A stretch of 64,000 nt of DNA from Stenotrophomonas sp. MYb238 (GTDB taxonomy: Bacteria > Pseudomonadota > Gammaproteobacteria > Xanthomonadales > Xanthomonadaceae), in NCBI RefSeq assembly GCF_009496535.1, contig NZ_WIDL01000023.1, positions 1-64,000 on the forward strand. Reading direction: 5' to 3'. Below, in pieces: positions 18,125 through 31,092 of this stretch (positions are counted from its first letter, which is position 1; each line of letters starts with the position of its first letter). A model generated the notes under the pieces. It had not been told where the DNA came from. It worked only from the letters and a program-made list of their open reading frames with translations, and did no database searches. Position numbers and translations under genes: made by a program.

Positions 18125-18661
18125 ATGGGTCTGGAACTCGTTTCCGCGGGCAAGAACCCCCCGGAAGAAATCAACGTCATCATCGAGATTCCGAAGGATT
18201 CGGAACCGGTGAAGTACGAGGTGGACAAGGAATCGGGCGCGATCTTCGTCGACCGCATCCTCTCCACGCCGATGCGCTATCCCTGCAACTACGGCTACGT
18301 CCCCAACACCCTGGGCGGCGACGGCGACCCGGCCGACGTGCTGGTGGTGCTGCCGCTGCCGCTGGTGCCCGGCTCGGTGGTGCGCTGCCGTCCGGTGGGC
18401 GTGCTGAAGATGAACGACGAGGCCGGCACCGACGAGAAGATCCTGGCCGTGCCGGTGGCCAAGATCTTCAGCGGCTACGGCCATGTCGAGGACATCGAGC
18501 AGGTGTCCAGCCACTGGCTGGAGCGCATCGGCCACTTCTTCGAGCACTACAAGGACCTGGAAAAGGGCAAGTGGGTCAAGATCGAGGGCTGGGGCGGCGC
18601 CGCCGAGGCCAAGCGCATCCTGGTCGAGGCCCAGCAGAACTTCGCCGCCAAGCAGGGCTGA
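18125..18661 (+). CDS. ppa: Inorganic pyrophosphatase, soluble family I
   Basis: A 178-residue cytoplasmic enzyme that hydrolyses PPi to two phosphates with Mg2+. The family-I fold signatures are the N-terminal EIPKDSEPVKYEVDKESGA, the active-site DGDPADVLV with its three acidic metal ligands, and D-E-KI-L-AVP further on. Length matches the bacterial hexameric type (about 175). ATG 18125 follows a GGAGCAGCGC ribosome-binding site. A TAGAAT -10-like box lies at 18081-18086, suggesting its own promoter rather than read-through from hppA. It is the third pyrophosphate-handling gene within 5 kb. Confidence 0.95.
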   Translation: MGLELVSAGKNPPEEINVIIEIPKDSEPVKYEVDKESGAIFVDRILSTPMRYPCNYGYVPNTLGGDGDPADVLVVLPLPLVPGSVVRCRPVGVLKMNDEAGTDEKILAVPVAKIFSGYGHVEDIEQVSSHWLERIGHFFEHYKDLEKGKWVKIEGWGGAAEAKRILVEAQQNFAAKQG

Positions 18662-18762
18662 GGCGACGCCCGGCGGCGGCCCGGGGGGCTGCCGCCGCCA
18701 GCGACGACGATCACGTTTCACCCGCGCGGGGCATGACCTCGCCGGGGCGTTCCGCTACATTG

Positions 18763-18783
18763 ACAGGCCGGTTTCCGGCCTGT
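18763..18783. other. Hairpin between ppa and the HDOD gene
   Basis: ACAGGCCGG, loop TTT, CCGGCCTGT: a perfect 9-bp stem in the 160-bp gap. It has no following T-tract. It may be a weak terminator for ppa or a 5' UTR structure of the HDOD gene. Confidence 0.45.
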
Positions 18784-18821
18784 TCCCGTTGCGGCCGGGC
18801 GGTTCCATTGGGGGAAATGTC

Positions 18822-19937
18822 TTGCGTATCCTGCTAGTCGGTGACGAAGCCAGCCTGTCGGCCGATCTCCTCGAGTACATCACCGATCTGGGCGAGGACT
18901 GGCAGGTCCAGACCGTCCCGGACGGCAACGCCGCCATCGCCACGGTCGCGACCAGCGCCATCGATGCGGTCATCGTCGCGCCTGCCCTGCCCGATCTCAC
19001 GCCGGCCACCCTGCTCGGCCAGATCCGGACCCTGCGCCCGGAGACGATCCGCATCGCGCTGATCGACGCCGCGCAGAGCCAGCGCGCGCCCGCGGCACGC
19101 ATCATCGGCGTGGCACACCGCTTCCTGCCGCTGCCGCTGTCGCCGGAAGTGCTGCTGGAGGCGCTGACCAGCCTGGAGGAACTGCGCGACCTGCTGGACA
19201 GCCCGCGCCTGCGCGCGGCCATCGGCCGCGTCGAGAAGCTGCCCTCGCCGCCGCACGTCTACCTGGGCCTGATGCATGCGCTGGAGGAGGACGAGAACAC
19301 CGACGCCGGCGACATCGCCAAGCTGGTGTCGGCCGACCCGGCCATCGCCGCCAAGGTGCTGCAGCTGTCCAACTCCGCGTTCTTCAACAGCGGCCGCGCG
19401 ATCTCCGACCTGCGCGGCGCGGTGACCCGGCTCGGGCTGTCCACCCTGCGCGACCTGGTGCTGGCCAGCGAGGTGTTCTCGCTGCCGTCGGTATCGCCGG
19501 CCGAACGCAACGCCCTGCAGGCGCGCGCGCTGATGGCCTCGCGCCTGGCGGCGAAGATGCTGCCGTCCTCCAGCGCCGAGCTGGGCTCGACCGCGGCGCT
19601 GCTGGCCGACATCGGCCTGCTGCTGCCGGGCGTGCGCGACGAGCGCGAGCCGGCGGTCGAGGGCGACGACCGCCCCGGCCACGCCGAGGCCGGCGCCTAC
19701 CTGCTCGGCCTGTGGGGCCTGCCGATGCCGATCATCGAGGCGGTCGCCTTCCACCTGCAACCGCAGCGCTCGAACGTGCGCAGCTTCTGGGTCACCGGCG
19801 CGGTGCATGTCGCCACGGCGCTGGCCAGCGGCAGCCCGGTGGACGAGCAGTACCTGGAACGCACCGCCGTGCTGCCGCGGCTGGAAGGCTGGCGCGAGCT
19901 GGCCAACGACTTCGCCGGGCTGGCCGCCACCGCCTGA
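18822..19937 (+). CDS. HDOD-domain signalling protein with degenerate receiver
   Basis: A 371-residue protein. Residues 1-115 have a response-regulator receiver fold (RILLVGDEA start, alternating strands and helices). The phosphoacceptor position reads Ala53 (V-I-V-A-P-A-L-P-D) and the first acidic pair is altered (VGDE), so phosphorylation is unlikely. Residues about 140-340 are an HDOD domain (LPSPPHVYLGLM, SADPAIAAKVLQLSNSAFF, GLSTLRDLVLASEVF). The HDOD family is related to HD-GYP domains but lacks their catalytic residues and acts in signalling. The start is a TTG at 18822, supported by GGGGGA 7 bases upstream and by the conserved RILLVG strand right after it. A terminator follows at 19960. 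Confidence 0.85.
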   Translation: MRILLVGDEASLSADLLEYITDLGEDWQVQTVPDGNAAIATVATSAIDAVIVAPALPDLTPATLLGQIRTLRPETIRIALIDAAQSQRAPAARIIGVAHRFLPLPLSPEVLLEALTSLEELRDLLDSPRLRAAIGRVEKLPSPPHVYLGLMHALEEDENTDAGDIAKLVSADPAIAAKVLQLSNSAFFNSGRAISDLRGAVTRLGLSTLRDLVLASEVFSLPSVSPAERNALQARALMASRLAAKMLPSSSAELGSTAALLADIGLLLPGVRDEREPAVEGDDRPGHAEAGAYLLGLWGLPMPIIEAVAFHLQPQRSNVRSFWVTGAVHVATALASGSPVDEQYLERTAVLPRLEGWRELANDFAGLAATA

Positions 19938-19959
19938 CCGGAGCGACGCATGCATGCGA

Positions 19960-19987
19960 CGGCCGCGCTGGACGCGGCCGTTTTTTT
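19960..19987 (+). terminator. Intrinsic terminator of the HDOD gene
   Basis: CGGCCGCG, loop CTGGA, CGCGGCCG, then seven T. It lies 22 bp after the HDOD stop codon. Confidence 0.92.
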
Positions 19988-20138
19988 GCCTGCCGCACCG
20001 CCTCTTCACGACCGCCGCGCTGCTGCATTCCTGAAGTTTTCCGATGCGCCATGGGTGCATGCGGGCGCGCGGCCGGCCGGATCGTCGCGGCGCCGAAGCA
20101 TCGAAGTGCAATCGTTGTCGGAGTCGTGCGCCGGCGAT

Positions 20139-20176
20139 CGCACAAAGAAGAAGGGCGGGCCTTGCGGCCCGCCCTT
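20139..20176 (-). terminator. Intrinsic terminator of the TonB-receptor gene
   Basis: On the minus strand AAGGGCGGGCC, short loop, GGCCCGCCCTT is followed by CTTCTTTGTG. It starts 27 bp after the receptor's stop codon. Confidence 0.8.
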
Positions 20177-20203
20177 CGTCATGCTGCACGGAACTTCGAT
20201 GGA

Positions 20204-23059
<2,856 letters not shown>

Positions 23060-23103
23060 CAATCTCTCCGTTACGTTAGTGGTGCGTTAAACACCCCCGA
23101 ACG

Positions 23104-24006
23104 TTACGTTTGTACCGAACTGATGGGTTTGCCCGAACCAGTCGCAGACTTTGCCGAATGTGGCGGCAGCGTCACGACGGTTTCACGGTAGCGCGTCGCC
23201 GAGGTGCCGAAACGCGCGCGGAAGGCGCGCGCGAAACTGCAGCAGTTGTCGAAACCGCTGGCCGCAGCCACCTCGCTGATCATCATGTCGGTATCGCGCA
23301 GCAGCATGGCCGCCCGCTCCAGGCGCAGGCGCGCGGACAGCGACTGCGGGCTTTCCTCGTACAGGCTCTGGAAGGTCTTGGACAGGTACCAGCTGGAGAA
23401 GTTGGTCAGCTCGGCCAGTTCGCCGATGCGCACCACGCGGTGGCTGTTGCCTTCCAGGTACATGCGCGCGCGCTGCATGCGGCCGAATACCTGGCGCTTG
23501 CGCAGGCGCGAGCGTCCCGGGCAGCGCTGCACGCCATCGGAAAAGCCGCGCTGCAGCGATGCCACGTGCAGCAGCAGCGGGCGCAGGACATGGGTGCCCG
23601 GCCCCTTGGCCTGGGCCTCGCGCCACAGGTGCAGCGCCATGCGCGCCTCGGTGCGGCTCATCAGGCCGTGGCCGGTATAGAGCGCGCTGTCGGCCAGGCT
23701 GCCCAGCGTGCGCAGCGCCTCGGCGTCCAGCGCCACGCCGACGCAGAGCCCGTCGCGGCTGGCCTGGATCAGCGGCCGCGATTCCTTCTCGAAGGCGATC
23801 CACTCGCGCTGCCGCAGGCGGAAACGCCCTTCCTTGGATTCCACCCAGGCGCTGCCGCGCAGCTGCATCCAGACGGTGAACACCGTGCCGGAGGTCTGCA
23901 GGCTGCCGAGGCGGGCCACGCCCACGCAGTTCGGGCGCAGGCCCTCCTCGTGTTGCTTCTCGAACGAAACCGACTGACCGCGGTCGACCCAGGCCACCTG
24001 TCGCAT
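23104..24006 (-). CDS. AraC-family transcriptional regulator
   Basis: A 300-residue protein. The N-terminal two thirds form an effector-type domain: aromatic and charged beta-rich sequence, with a Cys-containing stretch near 145-165. The C-terminal 100 residues carry the double helix-turn-helix typical of AraC: IGELAELTNFSSWYLSKTFQ for the first helix pair, then ISEVAAASGFDNCCSFARAFRARFG for the second. The adjacent TonB receptor gene starts 44 bp downstream and is the obvious regulatory target, by read-through or by a promoter within the regulator's 3' end. The inducer is unknown. The ATG at 24006 is the first start of the frame. Confidence 0.88.
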   Translation of the reverse strand: MRQVAWVDRGQSVSFEKQHEEGLRPNCVGVARLGSLQTSGTVFTVWMQLRGSAWVESKEGRFRLRQREWIAFEKESRPLIQASRDGLCVGVALDAEALRTLGSLADSALYTGHGLMSRTEARMALHLWREAQAKGPGTHVLRPLLLHVASLQRGFSDGVQRCPGRSRLRKRQVFGRMQRARMYLEGNSHRVVRIGELAELTNFSSWYLSKTFQSLYEESPQSLSARLRLERAAMLLRDTDMMISEVAAASGFDNCCSFARAFRARFGTSATRYRETVVTLPPHSAKSATGSGKPISSVQT

Positions 24007-24118
24007 GACTCACCATCATTTGCCTTCAATGGCCGATGGTTTTGCCAACTCTGGCCGCATGCGTCAGGAAGTTGTGGCGATAACCTTCCGAATTCTTATG
24101 GAAAGCGGAACGAAGAAA

Positions 24119-26443
24119 TCACGAATCCGGTTTTCCCAACAGCGGCAACCACTTGAGGACGCCGAGCAGGGCCTGCGAGGGTGCCTGCGGCACCGGCATC
24201 ACCCCGATGTCGGTGCCGTCGGCCACGGTCAGCGCCATATAGGCCGCACTGCCGTCGGGCGCCATGCTGAACCCGTTGGTCGCGCTCGACGCCCTGGCTT
24301 CCAGGCAGCGCGGCGCCTGCGGCGCATCCAGCCGGCTCAGCTGCACGGAACAGCCCGCGTCCTGGTGCAGGTAGGCGACGGCGCCATCGCCGCCCAGGGC
24401 CCACGTGCGGAAACGCCAGCGGGTCGGCACATCCTCGCTGACTTCGCGAAGGCTGGCGGGCGACAGACTGGCGTCGGCCGACCACAGCCCGCCTCCTGCC
24501 AACCGGGTGAACAGCACGCGCTGGGCCCGGCGGTCGTAACGCACCTGCGAGACGCCCGCCACCTGGGCCAGGCGTCGCCAGGCGCCGCCGCCGCTATCGT
24601 AGAGCGCCAGGGTCGCCGGGCCGCCCGCCTGACTGCCGATCACGAAGAAGGTATCGGGCGAGGGCCCGTAGACCGCCTGCAACGGCTCGGACAGCGGGAT
24701 GGACAAGCGCTTCCACTGCCCCTGTTCCGGCGCCACCTCGTAGATCCCCGGACGCCCGGCGTCATCGCGCCCGCTGACCAGCACCCGTTCGCTGTCGGCC
24801 GACCAGTCGGGGGACTGCCGCGCCTCCGGGCGCAGGTCCTCCACCGGATGCAGGGAGCCGTCCTGCCCCAGACGCGCCCACCACAGCGCGAACGCGCCGG
24901 ACCGGCTCGAGGTGAAAACCAGTTGCTGGCCATCGGGCGCGATCATCGGCTGCGCGTCGCGTCCGGAGGACGCGAACAGGCGCTCCTTGCGCTCGGGATG
25001 ATCGAGCGGAATGCGGAACAGGCCGAACTGCGGCGCGCGGTGCACGAAGGCCAGCACCTTGCCCATCCCCGCCACGCTCGGGCTCTGCGCATCGTCCACG
25101 CCCAGGTCCTTCAGCAGGCCGGTGCGCAGGTCGACCTGGTACAGCCTCGATTCGCTGTCCACGCGCCGGCCGAATACGATGGCCTCGTTGTCCAGCCAGC
25201 CCCAGCCGCGCATTTCCGCACTATCGGACGTGATGCGGCGCGCACCGCCCCCGGCGGCGGCCATCACCCACAGGCCGCCCAGCTGCGGGTTGCGTACGAA
25301 ACCGAGCTGGCGACCGTCGGGCGAGAACCGCGGCGCATAGTCGAAATCGCCGTCGCCCCTGTCGTATTCCAGCGTCGTCCAGCGGCCCGTCGCCAAGTCC
25401 AGGGTGCGGATCCCCGGCGCTCCGTGATGGCCGGTCATCGAGCCGAACACCAGCCCGCGACCGTCGGGCGTCCAGTTGAAACTCAGCATCTCCGCGCCAT
25501 CGCAGGCGGTGACGCGCCGGGGATTGCCGCCGGTGGCGCCGATCACCAGCACCTCGCAGCCGCCGCCCGGGTGGAAACGCGCGTAGGCGATCTCGCGCCC
25601 GTCGGGCGACCAGGCCGGAAAACGATCCAGCGCGCCGGCCGGCGCTTCCACCAGCGTGGCCGAGGTCGCGCTGCCGGTGCTCTGCACCTTCAGCGTCGAA
25701 CCGCCGTCGCTCTCGTCGGCGTAGGCAACCAGCGCGCCATCGGGCGACAACGCGGGAAACGTCCCGAACCCCTGCCTCGCCGTGATCAGCCGGTACGGCC
25801 GCTCCGGGCTGCCGATCACGCCCTTGCCATCGGCCGTCGCCGCATCCAGCGCGGTTTCCCTTTCCGGCCGCTGCCACAACAGCCAGGCCATCGTCACCGA
25901 ACTGCACAGCAGCAACAGTCCGGCCGCCAGCAGCAGCCGACGCCTGGCCCGGCGCCAGAACCCGGTGCTTCCGCGGGAACCGGCATCGGCGGGCGAAGCC
26001 GGCACCGGCGCAGCGGAGGCATCGCCCTCCGCCAGCGCGGATCCGGCGGCCTCGGCCTGGCCGGCGTCCGCCGCTGCCTGCGCGGCAGCCCACGTCACCG
26101 GGGCCAACAGGCGATAGCCGGTCTTGGCGATCGTCTCTATGTACTCCTGCCCCTGCTGGAACGCGCCGCCGGCCGAAAGCGCCTTGCGCAGCTGCGTGAC
26201 CGCCTGGGTGAGCACGTCGTTGGTCGGCAGCGTGTCGGGCCACACCTGCGCGAAGAGTTCGTCGCGGGTGACGACATCGCCCGCGCCGCGGGCCAGCACC
26301 AGCAATACGCCGATCGCCTTGGGCGTCAGCCGCGCCGGCCGCCGCGCGCCGGGCGCATGCACTTCGCGCGAGGACAGGACGACCAGGCAATCGCCTATGT
26401 GCAGGCGGTCAGTGGGGGAGAGGCCGCTATCGATGATTTCCAT
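24119..26443 (-). CDS. CadC-like membrane regulator with TolB-type beta-propeller
   Basis: A 774-residue single-pass inner-membrane sensor. Residues 38-115 are an OmpR/CadC-type winged helix (LTPKAIGVLLVLARG, VVTRDELFAQVW, VTQLRKAL, YIETIAKTGYRL). A linker rich in Ala leads to RRARRR and a transmembrane helix at about 169-190. The periplasmic part of about 580 residues is built of PD40/TolB-like propeller repeats recognisable by FPALSPDGALVAY, FPAWSPDGREIAY, FNWTPDGRGLVF and APRFSPDGRQLGF. It is expected to bind DNA directly in response to an extracytoplasmic signal. The start at 26443 is chosen because the winged helix begins soon after; an in-frame Met at 26476 is an alternative. Target genes are unknown. 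Confidence 0.82.
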   Translation of the reverse strand: MEIIDSGLSPTDRLHIGDCLVVLSSREVHAPGARRPARLTPKAIGVLLVLARGAGDVVTRDELFAQVWPDTLPTNDVLTQAVTQLRKALSAGGAFQQGQEYIETIAKTGYRLLAPVTWAAAQAAADAGQAEAAGSALAEGDASAAPVPASPADAGSRGSTGFWRRARRRLLLAAGLLLLCSSVTMAWLLWQRPERETALDAATADGKGVIGSPERPYRLITARQGFGTFPALSPDGALVAYADESDGGSTLKVQSTGSATSATLVEAPAGALDRFPAWSPDGREIAYARFHPGGGCEVLVIGATGGNPRRVTACDGAEMLSFNWTPDGRGLVFGSMTGHHGAPGIRTLDLATGRWTTLEYDRGDGDFDYAPRFSPDGRQLGFVRNPQLGGLWVMAAAGGGARRITSDSAEMRGWGWLDNEAIVFGRRVDSESRLYQVDLRTGLLKDLGVDDAQSPSVAGMGKVLAFVHRAPQFGLFRIPLDHPERKERLFASSGRDAQPMIAPDGQQLVFTSSRSGAFALWWARLGQDGSLHPVEDLRPEARQSPDWSADSERVLVSGRDDAGRPGIYEVAPEQGQWKRLSIPLSEPLQAVYGPSPDTFFVIGSQAGGPATLALYDSGGGAWRRLAQVAGVSQVRYDRRAQRVLFTRLAGGGLWSADASLSPASLREVSEDVPTRWRFRTWALGGDGAVAYLHQDAGCSVQLSRLDAPQAPRCLEARASSATNGFSMAPDGSAAYMALTVADGTDIGVMPVPQAPSQALLGVLKWLPLLGKPDS

Positions 26444-26943
26444 GCCGGTCAGGGAGTGAATCGCTGGTGGCCGCATCCTGAGCCTGCCCCTGGAGGCGCT
26501 GCCGCCAGTGAACCGCCAAATTCCGCAAATGGCGTCAACGCAATGAGCAAATGTTTCGAAGCGCGGCGATATTAGCCTATGGAAGTTGCCTGTATAGCCA
26601 TGCGGGTCGACACCAGGCTCTCTCTCGCCGACGCAATGCACATAATCGATTCAGAATTCGCGCCCTAGGGCGCGATTTTTTTATCTCTCATTCATTTTGC
26701 GGCTCACGGCGCATGCTCCGGCTTGAAGCGGGAAGCCTCGCAGCACGCAGCGCATGACGCTCCGGTGCAGTCATGGACAAGGCAGCGATGCGATGCCTGC
26801 CAGTGGATTTCAAAAAGCTGAAGAAAAAATAAACGGAACGTTTCCGGCTTGGTGACCACGGCTCGGACACGCCGCGATGTGCGCGTCAGCGCATTGCAGG
26901 CTGCCGACGTGGAGAGAATGAATCCCGCCACGCCGCCGCACGA
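26444..26943. other. 500-bp gene-free region
   Basis: It lies between the CadC-like gene (upstream side) and the 3' end of thiC, both on the minus strand. It contains the plus-strand terminator at 26658 and a relatively AT-rich stretch on either side. No ORF with plausible start and coding character was found, and no tRNA structure could be completed. Confidence 0.45.
26658..26682 (+). terminator. Orphan intrinsic terminator
   Basis: TCGCGCCC-TAGGGCGCGA (26658-26675) followed by seven T. On the plus strand no gene precedes it for over 2 kb, so it marks the end of an unidentified short transcript or of antisense RNA to the CadC-like gene leader. Confidence 0.7.
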
Positions 26944-29058
<2,115 letters not shown>

Positions 29059-29122
29059 TAGAGCATGAAGCCGGGAGCAATGGCACCGGCCTCCAACAGC
29101 GCGCGTGCAGGAACTCGCCTGG

Positions 29123-29243
29123 TGCAGGAGCGCATTTCAGTGCGCGAGGGAGCCGTCCCCTCTGGGCCTTGGGGCATGGACGCACGAGCTGTTGCGGGAA
29201 GGCCTGCATGCAAGCCCCATCGCGCACTGGAGTGCGCTCCTAC
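29123..29243. repeat. Palindromic repeat copy 4 (GCAGGAGCGCATTTCAGTGCG type)
   Basis: TGCAGGAGCGCATTTCAGTGCGC and GCGCACTGGAGTGCGCTCCTAC are the inverted arms, with about 75 bp between. The outer parts match the other copies while the inner stem differs in base composition but keeps pairing. It lies in the 573-bp gap upstream of the BCCT transporter and downstream (on the other strand) of the riboswitch. Confidence 0.75.
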
Positions 29244-29424
29244 GGGCATTCCACGGTGGAAGCGTGAAGCCGGTTCTAACGGAACCGTGACATCCCTTTC
29301 AGTAGGATGCGCCGCTGCCGCATTCATGCACGCCCCGTGCCGGCCCTCCTTCCGCGTCCGCTCGTGGCCGGTTCCGCTGCAAGCCCTGGCTCGCTCCCCA
29401 TCCCCAGATCGGAGAAGCTCCTCC

Positions 29425-31002
29425 ATGGTGTTTCGTGTTTCCATCGCGCTGGTCGCCGTCCTGGTGCTGCTGGCCGGCGTCGCGCCCGGCCCCTTCAACG
29501 ACGTCGTGCAGAGCGTGCTGGTCGAGGTCGTGCGCAGCGTCGGCTGGCTGTACCTGCTGGTCGTGTTCCTGACGCTGACCTTCCTGCTGTACCTGGCGCT
29601 CGGCCGCTTCGGCAACCTGCGCATCGGCGGCGAGGACGCCGAGCCGGATTTCTCGCGCGCCAGCTGGCTGGCGATGCTGTTCGCCACCGGCATGGGCATC
29701 GGCCTGGTGTTCTGGGGCGCGGCCGAGCCGATCTCGCATTTCGCCAAGCCGCCCGAAGGGCTGGCCCCGGAGAGCGTGGACGCCGCGCGCGCGGCGATGC
29801 GCTACGCCTTCTTCCACTGGGGCCTGCACCCGTGGGCGATCTATGCGCTGATCGGCCTGGCGATGGCCTGGTTCCAGTACAACCGCAACGGCCGCGGCCT
29901 GATCAGCGACATGCTGCAGCCGCTGATCGGCCGCCATCACCGCGGTGCCGTCGGCAGCGCGGTCAACATCGCCGCGGTCGTGGCCACCGCGATCGGCGTG
30001 GCGACGACGCTGGGCTTCGGCACCATCCAGATCGCCGCCGGCCTGCAGCGCGTGTTCGGCATCACCGCCACGATGCCGGTGCAGCTGACCATCATCGTCA
30101 TCGCCTTCGTGCTGTACATGGCCTCGACCCTCAGCGGCGTGGACCGCGGCATCAAGTGGCTGTCCAACTTCAACCTGCTGCTGGCGGCGCTGCTGCTGGC
30201 CGCGGTGCTGGTGCTGGGTCCCACCGGCTTCATCTTCGATACCTTCACCACCACGCTCGGCGCCTATCTCAACCAGCTGGTGACGATGAGCCTGCGCATG
30301 TCGCCGTTCTCCGGCAGCACCTGGGTGGCGGACTGGACCATCTTCTACTGGGCCTGGTGGATCGCCTGGGCGCCGTTCGTGGGCGCGTTCATCGCACGGG
30401 TGTCGCGCGGCCGCAGCGTGCGCGAGTTCGTCGTCGGCGTGGTGCTGGCGCCGACCCTGCTCGGCTTCCTGTGGTTCTCGGTGTTCGGCGGCAGTGCGTT
30501 GTGGGCGCAGATCACCGGCCATGCCGACCTGCTGCAGGCCCTTGGCAGCGGCTACGAGACGGTGCTGTTCGCCCTGTTCGACAGCCTGCCCGGTTCGCTG
30601 CTGCTGTCGATCATCGCGCTGGTGCTGCTGGTGATCTTCTTCGTCACTTCGGCCGACTCGGCGGTGCTGGTGCTGGCCAGCATGTCCACCGACGAGGCCG
30701 GCGACCCGCCGCTGTCGCGCAAGGCGGTATGGGGCGTGGCGGTGGCGCTGATCGCCGCGGTGCTGCTGCTGGCCGGCGGACTGGACGCGCTACAGGGCAT
30801 GATCACCATCGCCGCGCTGCCGTTCGCGCTGCTGATGGTGCTGGTGATGATCTCGCTGTACCGCGTGCTGGACCTGGAATACCAGCTCGAGCGGCGCCGC
30901 GCGCAGCGTGCGCGGCATGCCGTGCAGGACTGGATCGAACGCGAGATGGCCGCGCAGGAGGAAACCCGCGCCGAAACGGCGCGGGCGCAGGAACGGGACT
31001 GA
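29425..31002 (+). CDS. BCCT-family betaine/choline/carnitine transporter
   Basis: A 525-residue secondary transporter with 12 membrane helices. The signature MGIGLVFWGAAEPISHF in the fourth helix region and the aromatic box WTIFYWAWWIAWAPFVGAF are those of BCCT carriers, which bind quaternary ammonium compounds between Trp residues and are driven by Na+ or H+. The C-terminal cytoplasmic tail (about 35 residues, Arg/Glu-rich) is short compared with osmosensing BetP. ATG 29425 follows GGAGAAG. It stands alone. The substrate, most likely glycine betaine or choline, cannot be fixed from sequence. Confidence 0.92.
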   Translation: MVFRVSIALVAVLVLLAGVAPGPFNDVVQSVLVEVVRSVGWLYLLVVFLTLTFLLYLALGRFGNLRIGGEDAEPDFSRASWLAMLFATGMGIGLVFWGAAEPISHFAKPPEGLAPESVDAARAAMRYAFFHWGLHPWAIYALIGLAMAWFQYNRNGRGLISDMLQPLIGRHHRGAVGSAVNIAAVVATAIGVATTLGFGTIQIAAGLQRVFGITATMPVQLTIIVIAFVLYMASTLSGVDRGIKWLSNFNLLLAALLLAAVLVLGPTGFIFDTFTTTLGAYLNQLVTMSLRMSPFSGSTWVADWTIFYWAWWIAWAPFVGAFIARVSRGRSVREFVVGVVLAPTLLGFLWFSVFGGSALWAQITGHADLLQALGSGYETVLFALFDSLPGSLLLSIIALVLLVIFFVTSADSAVLVLASMSTDEAGDPPLSRKAVWGVAVALIAAVLLLAGGLDALQGMITIAALPFALLMVLVMISLYRVLDLEYQLERRRAQRARHAVQDWIEREMAAQEETRAETARAQERD

Positions 31003-31060
31003 GGTCCCACGGACCGCGCCGCTCGCAGGGTTGCGCAGGCCGCCCCCGCAGAATGACGCC

Positions 31061-31084
31061 CCGCCACGCATCGCTGCGTGGCGG
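31061..31084. terminator. Hairpin between convergent BCCT and ggt genes
   Basis: CCGCCACGC, loop, GCGTGGCGG: a perfect 9-bp stem placed between the two convergent stop codons. No T-tract is present, so it may terminate weakly or protect mRNA ends. Confidence 0.4.
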
Positions 31085-31092
31085 GTGCCGCA

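Noticed and set aside
23060-23103. Separate promoter for the TonB-receptor gene in the 44-bp gap
   Set aside because: No convincing -35/-10 pair was found in the gap; co-transcription or a promoter inside the AraC gene is as likely.
26551-26660. Possible tRNA before the 26658 terminator
   Set aside because: A GGGTCGACACC stretch resembles a T-arm, but no acceptor stem, anticodon arm or cloverleaf can be built.
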